Origin: JBGPQJ01 sp963829485 | Lineage (GTDB): Bacteria > Chloroflexota > Anaerolineae > Anaerolineales > Villigracilaceae | Assembly: GCA_963829485.1 (NCBI GenBank) | Contig: CAWHIK010000010.1 | Span: forward strand, 558,001-622,000 | DNA length: 64,000 bases | Direction: 5' to 3' | Shown: positions 9,832 through 18,252 of the stretch, one piece after another | Layout of the letters: each line of letters begins with the position of its first letter | How positions within the stretch are numbered: position 1 is the first letter of the stretch | Made by a program: the position numbers and the translations under genes | Notes under the pieces: generated by a model | Told to the model about the DNA's origin: nothing | The model's database searches: none | What the model saw: the letters and a program-made list of their open reading frames with translations, nothing else

Positions 9832-10023
9832 ATGAAGTCGAAGGAATTGTTTGACCTGACCGCCGCTGAGATTACCAGCAAGCTGGCGGACGCCCGTGAA
9901 GAGTTGATGAAGCTGCGCTTCCAGCAGGTAACGGGACAATTAACCGATACCAGCCGTCTGCGGATTATCCGCCGCGATATCGCTCGGATGGAAACCATCT
10001 TGAGCCAGAAGCCGGCCAAGTAG
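9832..10023 (+). CDS. rpmC: 50S ribosomal protein L29
   Basis: L29 sits near the tunnel exit beside L23. The 63-residue helical hairpin has the family pattern MKSKELFDLTAAEI, KLADAREELMKLRFQQVTGQL and RLRIIRRDIARMETIL. The gene fits tightly between rplP and rpsQ, with 3 and 11 base gaps. Confidence 0.94.
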   Translation: MKSKELFDLTAAEITSKLADAREELMKLRFQQVTGQLTDTSRLRIIRRDIARMETILSQKPAK

Positions 10024-10034
10024 GAAGGTGCAGT

Positions 10035-10301
10035 ATGAATAATCGTCGTCGTATGACTGGCATCGTGACCAGCAATAAAATGACAAAGACCGTCGTCGTG
10101 GAGATCTCCCGGACCTACCGGCATCCTCTCTATCGAAAGGTCGTCCACACCAGCAAGCGGTTCAAGGCTCATGATGAGCTGGGCTGCCAGGTTGGCGATC
10201 AAGTCCAGATCGTCGAAAGCCGCCCGCTTTCGCGCGAGAAGCGCTGGGTGGTCGAATCGATCCTGAAAAAGGAAACCAAGACCGTGACGGTGGAGGCCTA
10301 G
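10035..10301 (+). CDS. rpsQ: 30S ribosomal protein S17
   Basis: S17 is a primary 16S rRNA-binding protein with an OB fold. The 88 residues show RRRMTGIVTSNKMTKTVVVEI, the HPLYRKVVHTSKRFKAHDE loop and a VGDQVQIVESRPLSREKRW motif, all standard. The stop is 2 bases before the rplN ATG. Confidence 0.95.
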   Translation: MNNRRRMTGIVTSNKMTKTVVVEISRTYRHPLYRKVVHTSKRFKAHDELGCQVGDQVQIVESRPLSREKRWVVESILKKETKTVTVEA

Positions 10302-10303
10302 CC

Positions 10304-10675
10304 ATGATCCAGCAGGAATCTCGACTCAAGGTTGCGGATAACACCGGGGCCCGTGAGCTGCTGGTCATCCATGTGATCGGCGGATCGACCCGCAAGTTCG
10401 GGCGCATTGGCGACGTGGTCGTGGCCACCGTCAAGTCTGCCGCCCCGCAAGGCTCTGTGAAGAAGAGCGAAGTGGTGAAGGCGGTCATTGTGCGCTGCTC
10501 GAAGGAGTGGCGCCGTGAAGACGGTTCCACCGTTCGCTTCGATGACAATGCCGCTGTCATCCTGGATGCGGATGGGCAGAACCCGAAGGGCAGTCGTATT
10601 TTTGGTCCTGTTGCGCGCGAACTGCGCGAAAAGGGCTTCATGAAAATTGTGTCGCTGGCTCCGGAAGTCCTTTAG
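10304..10675 (+). CDS. rplN: 50S ribosomal protein L14
   Basis: L14 forms part of an intersubunit bridge and binds ribosome silencing factor. The 123 residues match the family from MIQQESRLKVADNTGARELLVI through VKSAAPQGSVKKSEVVKAVIV to FGPVARELREKGFMKIVSLAPEVL. Nothing unusual is seen. Confidence 0.96.
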   Translation: MIQQESRLKVADNTGARELLVIHVIGGSTRKFGRIGDVVVATVKSAAPQGSVKKSEVVKAVIVRCSKEWRREDGSTVRFDDNAAVILDADGQNPKGSRIFGPVARELREKGFMKIVSLAPEVL

Positions 10676-10695
10676 CCAGCACAGGAGCGAAAATA

Positions 10696-11028
10696 ATGAA
10701 AGTCAAAATTCGCAAAGGCGATACCGTAGAAGTCGTTACCGGACGCATGGAGGACAAGGGCAAGCGCGGGGAAGTCATTAATGTCTTTCCTGATAAGCGC
10801 CTCATTGCCGTCCAGGGCGTCAACATTCGAACCAAGCATCAACGCCAGGTGCAGACCAAGGGCGGACGGACCATGGATCCCGGCCGCATCAAATACGAGG
10901 GACCGGTCAGCATCTCGAACGTGATGCTCGTTTGTCCAAAGTGCAGCAAAGCCGTCCGCGTTGGCATTACACGCGACGAAGCTGGCGTGCACCGGGTTTG
11001 CAAGAATTGCCAGGCGTCAGTCGACTAG
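10696..11028 (+). CDS. rplX: 50S ribosomal protein L24, zinc-ribbon form
   Basis: L24 initiates 50S assembly. The KOW motif is in VKIRKGDTVEVVTGRMEDKGKRG, followed by VQGVNIRTKHQRQ. The C-terminal part carries CPKC and CKNC 22 residues apart, the zinc-binding form found in some bacteria. Length is 110 residues. It lies 20 bases after rplN. Confidence 0.95.
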   Translation: MKVKIRKGDTVEVVTGRMEDKGKRGEVINVFPDKRLIAVQGVNIRTKHQRQVQTKGGRTMDPGRIKYEGPVSISNVMLVCPKCSKAVRVGITRDEAGVHRVCKNCQASVD

Positions 11029-11051
11029 GCCTGCTGCCGGAGAGCGTGAAT

Positions 11052-11595
11052 ATGAATAGAATGAAGGTTAAGTATCAAAACGAAGTGGCTCCTGCGCTGA
11101 TGAAGGCATTCAGCCTGAATAATGTCATGGAGATCCCGCGCATTGAAAAAGTGGTCGTAAACATCGGTCTTGGTGAAGCGAGGGAGAATCCCAAGGCGTT
11201 GGAGGCAGCGACCTCCGACCTGATGACCATCACCGGCCAGAAACCGATCCAGACCAAGGCGCGCAAGAGCATTGCGAACTTCAAGCTTCGCGAAGGCCAG
11301 ATCATCGGCACCAAGGTGACGCTTCGCGGCGAGCGCATGTGGGATTTCGTCGACCGTTTGCTGAACGTCGCCCTGCCCCGCGTGCGCGACTTCCGCGGCG
11401 TCTCACCAAAGATTGGATGGTCGCGGAAATTACACCCTGGGTCTGCGGGACCAGCTGGTCTTCCCGGAGATCGAATACGACAAAATCGACAAATTGCGAG
11501 GACTCGAGATCACGATCGTGACCACGTCCAAGTCTGATGAACTTGCGCGAGTCCTTTTACAACTGCTTGGAATGCCATTCAGGAAGGAAGCTTAA
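11052..11595 (+). CDS. rplE: 50S ribosomal protein L5 (one frameshift)
   Basis: L5 binds 5S rRNA in the central protuberance. The start MNRMKVKYQNEVAPALMKAF is followed by EIPRIEKVVVNIGLGEA and VALPRVRDFRGVSPK. The frame then breaks near 11,409-11,414 and resumes as DGRGNYTLGLRDQLVFPEIEYD. Removing one base gives 180 residues; adding two gives 181 and would fit the family spacing SPK-x-x-DGRGN slightly better, so the exact repair is uncertain. The C-terminus ITIVTTSKSDELARVLLQ is standard. Confidence 0.93.
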
Positions 11596-11598
11596 TTT

Positions 11599-11781
11599 AT
11601 GGCGAAGAAATGCATGTCTTATCGAGAAACCCGGCGCAAGTACGCTGGACGCGTCCGCAATCGCTGCACGCGCTGCGGCCGCCCTCGCGGATATATCCGC
11701 CGTTTTGGCCTGTGCCGTATCTGCTTCCGTGAATTGGCGTTGGAAGGCAAAATCCCCGGCGTCATGAAGTCGTCCTGGTAG
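11599..11781 (+). CDS. rpsN: 30S ribosomal protein S14, zinc-binding type
   Basis: This is the short, zinc-binding S14 (rpsZ type) of 60 residues, with CTRC at residues 23-26 and CRIC at 39-42 and the family ending ELALEGKIPGVMKSSW. It helps form the 30S head. It starts 3 bases after the rplE stop. Confidence 0.95.
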   Translation: MAKKCMSYRETRRKYAGRVRNRCTRCGRPRGYIRRFGLCRICFRELALEGKIPGVMKSSW

Positions 11782-11799
11782 CCGGAGAGAGGTGATAGC

Positions 11800-12214
11800 A
11801 TGAGCATAACGGATCCTATTGCAGATATGTTGACCCGCATCCGGAACGGAGCGATGTCCGGTCAGGCTTTGGTTGCCATGCCCCACTCCAAGATGAAGGC
11901 GGAGATCGCCAAGATCTTGAAGGAAGAGGGTTTCCTGGAAAATTATGAAGCCGCAGAAGGCGAAAAACCGGGACAGATGATCTTGAGGGTCAAGATCAAG
12001 TATATTGGCGAACGCCGGTCCCGCAAGGCGGTGCTGACCAACCTGGTCCGCATCAGCCGGCCTGGACGCCGCGTCTACACCAAGAAACAGGACATCCCCT
12101 GGGTTCTCTCAGGTATTGGTGTGGCCATCCTCTCCACCCCCAAAGGTATCATGACCGGGCAATCGCGCCCGCCAGCTGGGTGTGGGTGGTGAAATTCTTT
12201 GTAAAGTTTGGTAG
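11800..12214 (+). CDS. rpsH: 30S ribosomal protein S8 (frameshift near the 3' end)
   Basis: S8 binds the central domain of 16S rRNA and in E. coli represses the spc operon. MSITDPIADMLTRIRNG, MPHSKMKAEIAKILKEEGF and RRVYTKKQDIPWVLSGIGVAI are in one frame. After KGIMTGQ the frame breaks around 12,163-12,166; removing one base gives ARQLGVGGEILCKVW and a TAG stop at 12,212-12,214, which is the expected S8 C-terminus. Repaired length is 137 residues. Read literally the gene would end early at 12,192. Confidence 0.92.
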
Positions 12215-12228
12215 CAGGAGGTATCGCC

Positions 12229-12777
12229 GTGTCTCGTATTGGACGCTTGCCAGTGGCTGTTCCAGCCGGCGTGCAGGTGGATGTGAAAGGAGCGAATGTC
12301 CGGGTGAAGGGTCCCAAAGGGGAAATCACGCGAACGTTCTCATCTCTGATTGGGATTTCCCTGGAAAACGGGCAGGTCGTAGTCACCCGAAATTCCAACG
12401 CCCCCGCCCAGCGCGCTCTGCATGGAACCACACGCGCAGTTATTAATAATATGATTTTTGGAGTCCACAAGGGTTTCGAGAGCATTCTTGAGATCGATGG
12501 GGTCGGTTACCGTGGTGAAATGGATGGAAAAACTCTCGTCCTCCACCTGGGTTACTCGCACCCGGTGAGGGTCGAACCCCCCGCCGGTATTTCCTTCGAA
12601 GTGGATACGAAGACCCGCCAGGTTAAGGTCATGGGTCATGACAAGGAACAGGTCGGCCAGACCGCCTCAGACGTGCGGAAGATCCGCCCGCCGGAACCCT
12701 ACAAGGGTAAAGGCTTGCATTATATGGGTGAAAGAATTCGCCGCAAGGCCGGTAAATCTGGGAAAGGTAAGGTTTAA
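12229..12777 (+). CDS. rplF: 50S ribosomal protein L6
   Basis: L6 lies near the sarcin-ricin loop. The GTG at 12,229 is preferred because AGGAGG (12,216-12,221) lies 7 bases upstream and MSRIGRLPVAVPAGVQVDVKG is the family start; the in-frame TTG at 12,208 would overlap rpsH. The 182 residues include the two repeated domains and the signature PEPYKGKGLHYMGERIRRKAGK. Confidence 0.95.
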   Translation: MSRIGRLPVAVPAGVQVDVKGANVRVKGPKGEITRTFSSLIGISLENGQVVVTRNSNAPAQRALHGTTRAVINNMIFGVHKGFESILEIDGVGYRGEMDGKTLVLHLGYSHPVRVEPPAGISFEVDTKTRQVKVMGHDKEQVGQTASDVRKIRPPEPYKGKGLHYMGERIRRKAGKSGKGKV

Positions 12778-12780
12778 TCC

Positions 12781-13146
12781 ATGGCTCCCAATTCCCGTGC
12801 AGAAGCCCGCGAAAGGCGTCATGGCCGTGTTCGCAAGACTGTTTTTGGCGGCACAGGCCGGCCTCGCCTGAGCGTTTTCCGCAGCACCAGCGAGATCTAC
12901 GCCCAGGTGATCGACGATATGGACGGCCGCACGCTCGTTTCGGCATCGACCATCGATACCGAGCTGCGAAAACAAGTCAAAGGCAAGAAGAAGATCGAAC
13001 AAGCCCGCATGGTTGGCAAAGCAGTCGCTGAGCGCGCCAAGAGCAAGGGCATTGAAACGGTCGTTTTCGACCGTGGCGGATTCCGCTACACTGGCCGGGT
13101 TAAGGCTCTGGCTGACGGCGCCCGCGAAGGCGGTTTGCAATTCTAG
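12781..13146 (+). CDS. rplR: 50S ribosomal protein L18
   Basis: L18 binds 5S rRNA with L5. The 121 residues include RRHGRVRKTVFGGTGRPRLSVFRS, IYAQVIDDMDGRTLVSAST and GIETVVFDRGGFRYTGRVKAL. The C-terminus DGAREGGLQF is typical. Gaps to rplF and rpsE are 3 and 19 bases. Confidence 0.95.
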   Translation: MAPNSRAEARERRHGRVRKTVFGGTGRPRLSVFRSTSEIYAQVIDDMDGRTLVSASTIDTELRKQVKGKKKIEQARMVGKAVAERAKSKGIETVVFDRGGFRYTGRVKALADGAREGGLQF

Positions 13147-13165
13147 GCTCCCAGTGGAGAAAACT

Positions 13166-13705
13166 ATGTCGGACAACGGAAAAACTGAATTTACCTCACA
13201 GGAACAGCCTTTTGACGAGCGCGTTATCGAAATTGCGCGCGTAGCCAAAGTGGTCAAGGGCGGACGCCGCTTCCAGTTCCGCGTGACTGTGGTTATTGGT
13301 GATAACAAAGGGAAGGTGGGCATGGGTATCGGCAAGGCGAATGCCGTGCCGGATGCGATGCGCAAGGCAACCGACCGCGCCCGAAAGGACATCCGCAAGG
13401 TGTTCCTCGCCGGGACGACCATCCCTCACGAAGTGATCGGGAAGGTGGCTGGTTCGCGCGTTCTGCTCAAGCCGGCATCCCCCGGTACCGGTGTTATCGC
13501 CGCAGGCGGTGTACGTGCCGTGCTCGAAGCAGCCGGCGTGCGTGATATCCTGACCAAAAGCCTCGGCTCTTCGAATGTTCTGAACGGAGTCATGGCAACG
13601 TTCGATGCATTGGACCAGCTGAAATCCCCGGCTGAAGAAGCCGCCCGTCGCGGAAAGGCTGTTGAGGAATTGATGCCTTTCTGGGAACGGAGGAAGCATG
13701 CCTAA
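13166..13705 (+). CDS. rpsE: 30S ribosomal protein S5
   Basis: S5 acts at the mRNA entry site and in decoding fidelity. The ATG at 13,166 follows AGTGGAG and lies 19 bases after rplR; longer in-frame starts overlap rplR. The 179 residues show RVAKVVKGGRRFQFRVTVVIGD, the double-stranded RNA-binding segment and PASPGTGVIAAGGVRAVLEAAG. The stop overlaps the rpmD start by 8 bases. Confidence 0.95.
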   Translation: MSDNGKTEFTSQEQPFDERVIEIARVAKVVKGGRRFQFRVTVVIGDNKGKVGMGIGKANAVPDAMRKATDRARKDIRKVFLAGTTIPHEVIGKVAGSRVLLKPASPGTGVIAAGGVRAVLEAAGVRDILTKSLGSSNVLNGVMATFDALDQLKSPAEEAARRGKAVEELMPFWERRKHA

Positions 13706-13893
13706 GAAATCTGAAAACAAGACTGTCCGCGTCACCCTGGTCAAAAGCCCGATCGGCTATACCGAGGCTCAAAAAGCGAACCGTTCGTGCGCTGGGACTG
13801 CGACGCATGAATCAGACTGTGGAACACCCGGATTCACCCGCTGTGCGCGGGATGATCACCAAGATCACCCATTTGTTAAAGGTTGAAGAGTAG
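13698..13893 (+). CDS. rpmD: 50S ribosomal protein L30 (frameshifted)
   Basis: L30 is a small 50S protein. MPKKSENKTVRVTLVKSPIGY is followed by a break at AAAAA (13,771-13,775); with one A fewer the sequence reads AQKRTVRALGLRRMNQTVEHPD and ends ITKITHLLKVEE with a TAG at 13,891-13,893. Repaired length is 64 residues, close to the usual 60. Its start overlaps the end of rpsE. Confidence 0.92.
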
Positions 13894-13902
13894 GAACGAA
13901 CG

Positions 13903-14359
13903 ATGAAACTTCACGATCTTAATCCCAACCCCGGCTCTAAAAAGAATCGCAAGCGCGTTGGCCGTGGTATCTCTGCCGGGCAGGGTAAAACCGCCGGCCG
14001 CGGTACCAAGGGCGAAGGCTCACGCTCCGGCCAGGGTGGGCACCTCTACCGCCAGGGCGGCAACCTGCCATTCTTCCGCCGCCTGCCCTTCATCCGTGGT
14101 GAAGGCTTCTCGCCTCTGAACACGGTTGAATATAATGAAATCAACCTCGACCAGCTCACATCGGCTTTCAAAGAGGAAGCTGAAGTGACCCCCGAAGCCC
14201 TCGCCGGCACCCATTTGCTTCGCGATCCGCGCAATCCGGTGGTGATCCTTGGGCCGCGGTGAAATTACCATTCCGCTTAAAGTGCGTGTGCATCGTGTGA
14301 GCAGCGGAGCCAAGAAGAAAATCGAAGCTGCCGGCGGTTCGGTCGAGCCCCTGGAATAA
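13903..14359 (+). CDS. rplO: 50S ribosomal protein L15 (frameshifted)
   Basis: L15 is a late-assembly 50S protein. The glycine-rich N-terminus (KKNRKRVGRGISAGQGKTAG, GQGGHLYRQGGNLPFFRRLP) is in frame. The frame breaks at GGG 14,251-14,253; removing one G restores NPVVILGRGEITIPLKVRVH and SSGAKKKIEAAGGSVEPLE. Repaired length is 151 residues, the usual size. Read literally it would stop at 14,262. Confidence 0.93.
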
Positions 14360-14382
14360 TCCTACTTTGAAGTGAGATACTC

Positions 14383-15729
14383 ATGAAGAAAAGTTGGCCA
14401 GCCTGGCGTTACCTCTGGAAGTCGGAAGATATCCGACAGAAGCTGCTCATCACCCTGGGCATCCTTGTCATTTACCGATTCGCAGCGAATGTCCCGGTGC
14501 CTGGAATCAATTATGAAGTACTGGCGCAGCTGAAAGACCAACTGGCTCAATCCGGAGGGACATTCTTCCAGTTTCTGGATTTGCTTTCCGGCGGGACAGT
14601 TTCCAATTTCTCATTGTTAGCGATGGGCGTTTACCCTTACATTACCGCCCAGATCATCCTGCAATTGCTGGTCCCGATCATCCCCTCCCTTCAGCGAATG
14701 CAGCAGGAGAACCCGGCTGAGGCGCGCAAATGGATGGAAAAATGGACCCTGTTCCTGACCATCCCGATGGCGACGTTATCGGCGCTCGGCCAGATCGCCA
14801 TTTTTAATTCGCTGGGAAGTCAGTTTGGGCAGGTGATCCCCTTCGGTTTCACTCAAGAAGCCATTCTATCTTCACTGGCTGTTCTTGCCACGATGGTAGC
14901 CGGAACCATGTTCGCCATTTGGCTCGGTGAGTTGATTTCTGAGTTTGGTATCCGCAACCAGGGTTTATCGCTGATCATTTTTGCTGGTATCGTCTCTCAG
15001 ATCCCCAGCAACTTCCAGGGATTGCTGAGCGACCGGCAATATTGGTGGATCATGGTGGTCTTCATGGTTCTCGTTATCCTGGCGACCATCTTTGCCATCG
15101 TCTATGTCCAGCAGGGACGCCGTTACGTGCCGGTGATGTATCCCGGGCGGCGTGTGGGTAACCGCATGTCCATGCCGGTGAAAGGCTCCTTCCCGCTGAT
15201 GGTGAACATGGCAGGCATGATCCCGTTGATCTTCGCGGGCGCTCTGCTTCAATTTCCCCAGATCTTCGCCAGCTACTTCTTGAACTCATCCAACGAGACG
15301 GTAGCTAACATTGCGAACAGTATCGTTCAGTGGTTCAACGGCGGTTCCTGGAGTTACTGGCTGACTTACTTCCTCATGGTTGTGGGTTTCACCTTCTTCT
15401 ACACGGCAGTCCTTTTCGAGCAGCAAAATTATGGCGAGAACCTGAAGAGACAGGGTGCTCAGATCCCGGGCGTGAATCGCGGTGCGCCGACCCAGCATTA
15501 CCTCAGCAAGGTCCAGAACCGCATCACGTTCGTCGGTGCTTTATTCCTGGGTGTCGTCGCCATTCTGCCGTTCCTGATCAGCCTCCTGCTTCAAGCGATA
15601 ACCGGCTCGTCCGGCGGCGCAGCAGGTTTATTCCTGACATCCTCGGCGGGATTGCTGATCGTGGTGGGTGTCGTGCGTGATACATTCTCCAACATCGATG
15701 CAGAATTGAAGCTGCATGGTTATGACTGA
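14383..15729 (+). CDS. secY: Preprotein translocase subunit SecY
   Basis: SecY forms the protein-conducting channel of the inner membrane. At 448 residues with ten hydrophobic segments it is complete. Family features are FAANVPVPGI, GGTVSNFSLLAMGVYPYITAQIILQ split by loops, the cytosolic loop EQQNYGENLKRQG and the C-terminal IDAELKLHGYD. It lies 23 bases after rplO in the usual spc position. Confidence 0.96.
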   Translation: MKKSWPAWRYLWKSEDIRQKLLITLGILVIYRFAANVPVPGINYEVLAQLKDQLAQSGGTFFQFLDLLSGGTVSNFSLLAMGVYPYITAQIILQLLVPIIPSLQRMQQENPAEARKWMEKWTLFLTIPMATLSALGQIAIFNSLGSQFGQVIPFGFTQEAILSSLAVLATMVAGTMFAIWLGELISEFGIRNQGLSLIIFAGIVSQIPSNFQGLLSDRQYWWIMVVFMVLVILATIFAIVYVQQGRRYVPVMYPGRRVGNRMSMPVKGSFPLMVNMAGMIPLIFAGALLQFPQIFASYFLNSSNETVANIANSIVQWFNGGSWSYWLTYFLMVVGFTFFYTAVLFEQQNYGENLKRQGAQIPGVNRGAPTQHYLSKVQNRITFVGALFLGVVAILPFLISLLLQAITGSSGGAAGLFLTSSAGLLIVVGVVRDTFSNIDAELKLHGYD

Positions 15730-15758
15730 CTCGATCATCGTGAAATAGGGAGGCGTGG

Positions 15759-16421
15759 ATGCCCAGGTACATTGTCCTTCTCGGACCTCCAGGTGCAGGA
15801 AAAGGCACCCAGGCAAAACTGCTTATCGAGAAGACAGGGCTTGTCCACATTTCCTCCGGTGATATCTTCCGAGAGAACATTAAAAATCAGACTGAGCTTG
15901 GGGAACTTGCCCGGACATTCATCAACAAGGGCGAACTGGTCCCCGACGATGTCACCATCGCCATGATCCGGGAGCGTTTCTCACGACCCGATTGTGCCCG
16001 AGGTGCCATCCTGGATGGCTTCCCCCGCACGAAGACTCAAGCGGAAGACCTTGAGAAGATGCTTCAGGATTTTCACGGGCAGGTGGACCTGGTTCCCTTC
16101 ATCACCGCCTCCGAGGAAGTACTTGTCGATCGGTTGAGTGGACGTTGGTCCTGCCGCAGTCAGGGGCACGTTTACCACGAGAAATTCAATCCGCCGAAAA
16201 CTCCCGGCATTTGCGACCTGGATGGCTCGGAGTTGTTCCAGCGGGATGATGACAAGGCAGAAACGGTCAAACGCCGTATTCTGGTTTACATGAAGGACAC
16301 GTCCCCTCTGATTGCGTTCTATACACGGCAGGGAAAGCTTATCAAAATCGACGGTGCGCAACCCATTGAGCAGGTTACCGAAGTGCTCGTGGATGCGCTG
16401 AAAAGTAAAAACATCATATGA
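15759..16421 (+). CDS. adk: Adenylate kinase, long form with degenerate zinc site
   Basis: Adenylate kinase interconverts ATP plus AMP with two ADP. The P-loop GPPGAGKGTQA is at residues 9-19, DGFPRT binds AMP, and the long LID domain is present (220 residues overall). In zinc-binding LIDs the pattern is two CxxC pairs; here the first pair reads CRSQ and the second CDLD, so only two of four cysteines remain and zinc binding is doubtful. The stop overlaps the map start as ATGA. Confidence 0.95.
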   Translation: MPRYIVLLGPPGAGKGTQAKLLIEKTGLVHISSGDIFRENIKNQTELGELARTFINKGELVPDDVTIAMIRERFSRPDCARGAILDGFPRTKTQAEDLEKMLQDFHGQVDLVPFITASEEVLVDRLSGRWSCRSQGHVYHEKFNPPKTPGICDLDGSELFQRDDDKAETVKRRILVYMKDTSPLIAFYTRQGKLIKIDGAQPIEQVTEVLVDALKSKNII

Positions 16422-17185
16422 GTTGGGCTCGTCAGGTTCATCTAAAGCAGCCGGCTGAAATTGCACTGATGCGTGAAGCCGGCAGGATCAACAACAAGGC
16501 TCTGGCAGCCACTCGCGAACTTTTAAAACCCGGTGTGACTACAGCTGACCTCAACGCGGCTGCTGAGGAAGTGCTGCAGAAACACAACGCGATATCGCCT
16601 TTCAAAGGCTACGGGCGCCCGCCGTTTCCTGCGTCCATCACCGTGAGCATCAATGAGCAATTGGTGCACGGCATCCCCGGCAAGCGAACACTCAAAGAGG
16701 GTGACATCGTTTCGGTGGATTGCGGGACACTGCTGGATGGATACGTTGCTGACTCGGCTTATTCAGCGGGAGTGGGTGAGATTTCACCTGCAGCGAAGAA
16801 ATTGCTCGAAGTCACCGAAGGCGCACTCGCAGCTGGGATTGCCCAGATGCGGACAGGGAAACGGACGGGTGACGTTTCTGCTGCGATACAATCATATGTT
16901 GAAAGCCGTGGTTTATTTGTAACACGCGTATACACCGGCCACGGTGTGGGGCGGCAGATGCATGAAGGCCCCGAAGTACCCAATTACGGTGTGGCAGGTC
17001 GAGGGATGGAGTTGCGTCCCGGGCTTGTCCTGGCGCTTGAACCGATGGTCCTGGCGGGAACGCCGGAGACACGCGTCCTGGCAGACCAATGGACGGTGGT
17101 TTCATCAGATGGCTCACTGACCGCGCATTTCGAACATTCTGTCGCGGTCACCGAAGGAGATCCCCTCATCCTGACTGTCCCGTGA
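16418..17185 (+). CDS. map: Methionine aminopeptidase, type I
   Basis: Removes the initiator methionine from new proteins. The 255 residues contain all five metal ligands: D in VDCGT, D in YVADSA, H in TGHGVGRQMHE, E in ALEPMVL and E in HFEHSVAV. It starts inside the adk stop codon (ATGA), so translation is probably coupled. In many bacteria infA follows map; here it does not. Confidence 0.96.
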   Translation: MSWARQVHLKQPAEIALMREAGRINNKALAATRELLKPGVTTADLNAAAEEVLQKHNAISPFKGYGRPPFPASITVSINEQLVHGIPGKRTLKEGDIVSVDCGTLLDGYVADSAYSAGVGEISPAAKKLLEVTEGALAAGIAQMRTGKRTGDVSAAIQSYVESRGLFVTRVYTGHGVGRQMHEGPEVPNYGVAGRGMELRPGLVLALEPMVLAGTPETRVLADQWTVVSSDGSLTAHFEHSVAVTEGDPLILTVP

Positions 17186-17205
17186 GCACTCGAGGAAACC
17201 GGTTC

Positions 17206-17234
17206 TGGACGGAAATTGCAAGGACGTGTATAAT
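17206..17234 (+). promoter_or_regulatory. Internal promoter before rpmJ
   Basis: A perfect TATAAT (17,229-17,234) lies 17 bases after TGGACG (17,206-17,211, 4 of 6 matches to TTGACA) in the 96-base gap between map and rpmJ. It would give rpmJ-rpsM-rpsK-rpsD-rpoA-rplQ an additional start, about 45 bases upstream of the rpmJ ATG. Confidence 0.6.
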
Positions 17235-17281
17235 TCAAACTTTGGCTGTACCAACAGGAAGCGTTTTAAGGAGAAAGACTG

Positions 17282-17395
17282 ATGAAAGTATCACCATCCA
17301 TTCGAAAGCGCTGTGCGAAATGCAAAATTGTAAAGCGCGCAGGCATATTGTACGTGATCTGCGAAAATCCTAAGCATAAGCAGCGACAAGGGTAA
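17282..17395 (+). CDS. rpmJ: 50S ribosomal protein L36
   Basis: A 37-residue gene with a clear AAGGAG site. It begins MKVSPSIRKRCAKCKIVKR and ends ICENPKHKQRQG, the zinc-binding C+ form of L36 with cysteines 11, 14 and 27 and the histidine of PKH. It sits 6 bases before rpsM, its usual place. Confidence 0.95.
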   Translation: MKVSPSIRKRCAKCKIVKRAGILYVICENPKHKQRQG

Positions 17396-17401
17396 AAAAA
17401 C

Positions 17402-17789
17402 ATGGCAAGAATTGAAGGTGTTGACCTCCCTCGCAATAAGCGGGTTGAAATTGGCCTGACCTACCTGTTTGGAGTCGGATCTGACTCGTTCGCAGGAAAT
17501 TTTGGCTGCCACCAAGGTGAATCCCGACACGCGCATCAAGGACCTTACAGAGTCCGAGGTGGCTGCGCTGCGCGATTACATCAGCAAGCACTTTACGGTT
17601 GAAGGCGATCTGCGCCGTGAAGAGCAGCTCAATATCAAACGTCTGATCGAGATCGGATGCTACCGCGGTATGCGTCATCGCCGCAACCTGCCCGTCAATG
17701 GGCAGCGCACCCGAACGAATTCCCGCACCCGCAAAGGTCCCAAGAAGACTGTTGCCGGTCGCGGCCGCCGCCGTGGTGGCAAGAAGTAA
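17402..17789 (+). CDS. rpsM: 30S ribosomal protein S13 (frameshifted)
   Basis: S13 contacts the P-site tRNA and the 50S subunit. MARIEGVDLPRNKRVEIGLTY begins in one frame; dropping T17,480 from GGATCTGACT restores GVGLTRSQEILAATKVNPDTR. The rest (DLTESEVAALRDYI, RGMRHRRNLPVNGQRTRTNSR) is standard and the basic tail ends RGRRRGGKK. Repaired length is 128 residues. Confidence 0.93.
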
Positions 17790-17818
17790 TCCAAGTTCAA
17801 CATATACTGCGAGGTACA

Positions 17819-18226
17819 ATGGCTCAGAATGTTCGTTCCACACGTCGTGCAGGCGGCGGCGCTCGAAAAGTAAAGCGTACATTATCCTCGGGGCAGGTCC
17901 ATATCTTTGCCTCGTTCAATAATACGATTGTGACGGTCACCGATTCACAGGGAAATACACTCACCTGGGGTTCTGCAGGCTCAGCCGGCTTCAAAGGCTC
18001 CCGCAAGAGCACTCCGTTCGCCGCCCGTCTGGCTGCGGAACAGGCGATCAAGGCTGCCCAGGCGATGGGCATCCAGGAAGTCGAACTCTATGTGAAGGGT
18101 CCCGGTCCCGGGCGCGAATCCGCCATCCGGGCTGTCCAGTCGATGGGCATTAAAGTACGCTTGATTGCGGATCTGACACCCGTTCCTCATAACGGTTGCC
18201 GTCCTCCGAAGAAACGCCGCGTGTAA
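17819..18226 (+). CDS. rpsK: 30S ribosomal protein S11
   Basis: S11 lies on the 30S platform beside the E site. The ATG at 17,819 follows GAGGTACA; longer in-frame starts overlap rpsM. The 135 residues include VHIFASFNNTIVTVTDSQGN, WGSAGSAGFKGSRKSTPFAA and the C-terminal DLTPVPHNGCRPPKKRRV, all highly conserved. Confidence 0.96.
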   Translation: MAQNVRSTRRAGGGARKVKRTLSSGQVHIFASFNNTIVTVTDSQGNTLTWGSAGSAGFKGSRKSTPFAARLAAEQAIKAAQAMGIQEVELYVKGPGPGRESAIRAVQSMGIKVRLIADLTPVPHNGCRPPKKRRV

Positions 18227-18252
18227 GATTGGTTATTGAAAGGGTATAACAA

